The translations under genes and the position numbers were made by a program. A stretch of 15,078 nucleotides of DNA, taken from CANHVK01 sp046304235. GTDB taxonomy: Bacteria; Bacteroidota; Bacteroidia; Flavobacteriales_D; Crocinitomicaceae. The stretch covers positions 1 through 15,078 of the forward strand of contig JBKCEW010000139.1 of assembly GCA_046304235.1 (NCBI GenBank). The letters are read 5' to 3'. Positions 15,018 to 15,078 of the stretch are shown in pieces; position 1 is the stretch's first letter, and the number at the start of each line of letters is the position of its first letter. The notes under the pieces were generated by a model. The model ran no database searches. It was given only the letters and a program-made list of their open reading frames with translations, and was not told the origin of the DNA.

Positions 15018-15078
15018 TTAAACTTCTACGCCAATCAACACAACGTCATCCATCTGTTCATAGTTTCCTCTCCAGTTT
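15018..15078 (-). CDS. C-terminal end of a probable SpoIIE/PP2C-type serine/threonine phosphatase (SiaA-like), partial
   Basis: The minus strand from the window edge reads 19 codons, NWRGNYEQMDDVVLIGVEV, and stops at TAA (15020-15018). The ending EQ-x-DD-V-hydrophobic-G is the usual close of the SpoIIE/RsbU-type PP2C phosphatase domain, whose paired Asp residues help bind metal. The gene converges on siaB-siaC, and in the Pseudomonas system the matching phosphatase, SiaA, is of exactly this type, so this is likely to be the SiaC phosphatase. Only 19 residues are visible, so the family call leans on context; membrane and sensor domains, if any, lie outside the window. Confidence 0.7.
   Translation of the reverse strand, partial: NWRGNYEQMDDVVLIGVEV

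Overview
The window is an AT-rich chromosomal segment of a Bacteroidota bacterium, most likely from the Flavobacteriales. Three things point there: a TonB-dependent receptor paired with a DUF4249 lipoprotein, RemB/Wzi-like outer-membrane barrels, and promoter-like TAnnTTTG elements with few recognisable Shine-Dalgarno sequences. No mobile element, CRISPR array, tRNA or rRNA is visible, and no gap between genes exceeds about 140 bp.

Layout. Bases 1-3854 (minus strand) hold the 5' part of uvrC (nucleotide excision repair; the gene runs off the left edge) and, upstream of it, ppiD (membrane-anchored periplasmic folding factor). A strong hairpin terminator lies between them. Bases 3855-3987 are a divergent promoter region. 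Bases 3988-5632 (plus) carry xseA-xseB, the two overlapping subunits of exodeoxyribonuclease VII. Bases 5748-8949 carry a TonB-dependent receptor followed one base later by a DUF4249 lipoprotein, an outer-membrane uptake pair of unknown substrate. Bases 8981-12869 form a tightly coupled three-gene operon: cysQ (PAP phosphatase) and two tandem, diverged RemB/Wzi-like barrels. The genes overlap as TAATG and TTGA, and the last one has to use a non-ATG start. Bases 12954-13937 encode a SIS-domain bifunctional phosphoglucose/phosphomannose isomerase with the best promoter in the window. Bases 14024-14949 carry siaB-siaC (GHKL-like switch kinase and its phosphoprotein substrate). The last 61 bases are the C-terminal end of a convergent gene that looks like a SpoIIE/PP2C-type phosphatase (SiaA-like).

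How the genes fit together. uvrC and xseAB are housekeeping DNA repair genes, and ppiD supports folding of exported proteins. cysQ, the RemB/Wzi pair and the sugar-phosphate isomerase share a possible theme of cell-surface polysaccharide (sulfation, surface attachment, mannose/fructose/glucose phosphate supply), but that link is inferred. The most interesting unit is the right edge: a SiaB-SiaC-phosphatase phospho-switch. Its Pseudomonas counterpart controls a diguanylate cyclase (SiaD), but no such output gene is visible here.

Start codons were corrected where the longest open frame used an upstream TTG: receptor at 5748, cysQ at 8981 and isomerase at 12954.
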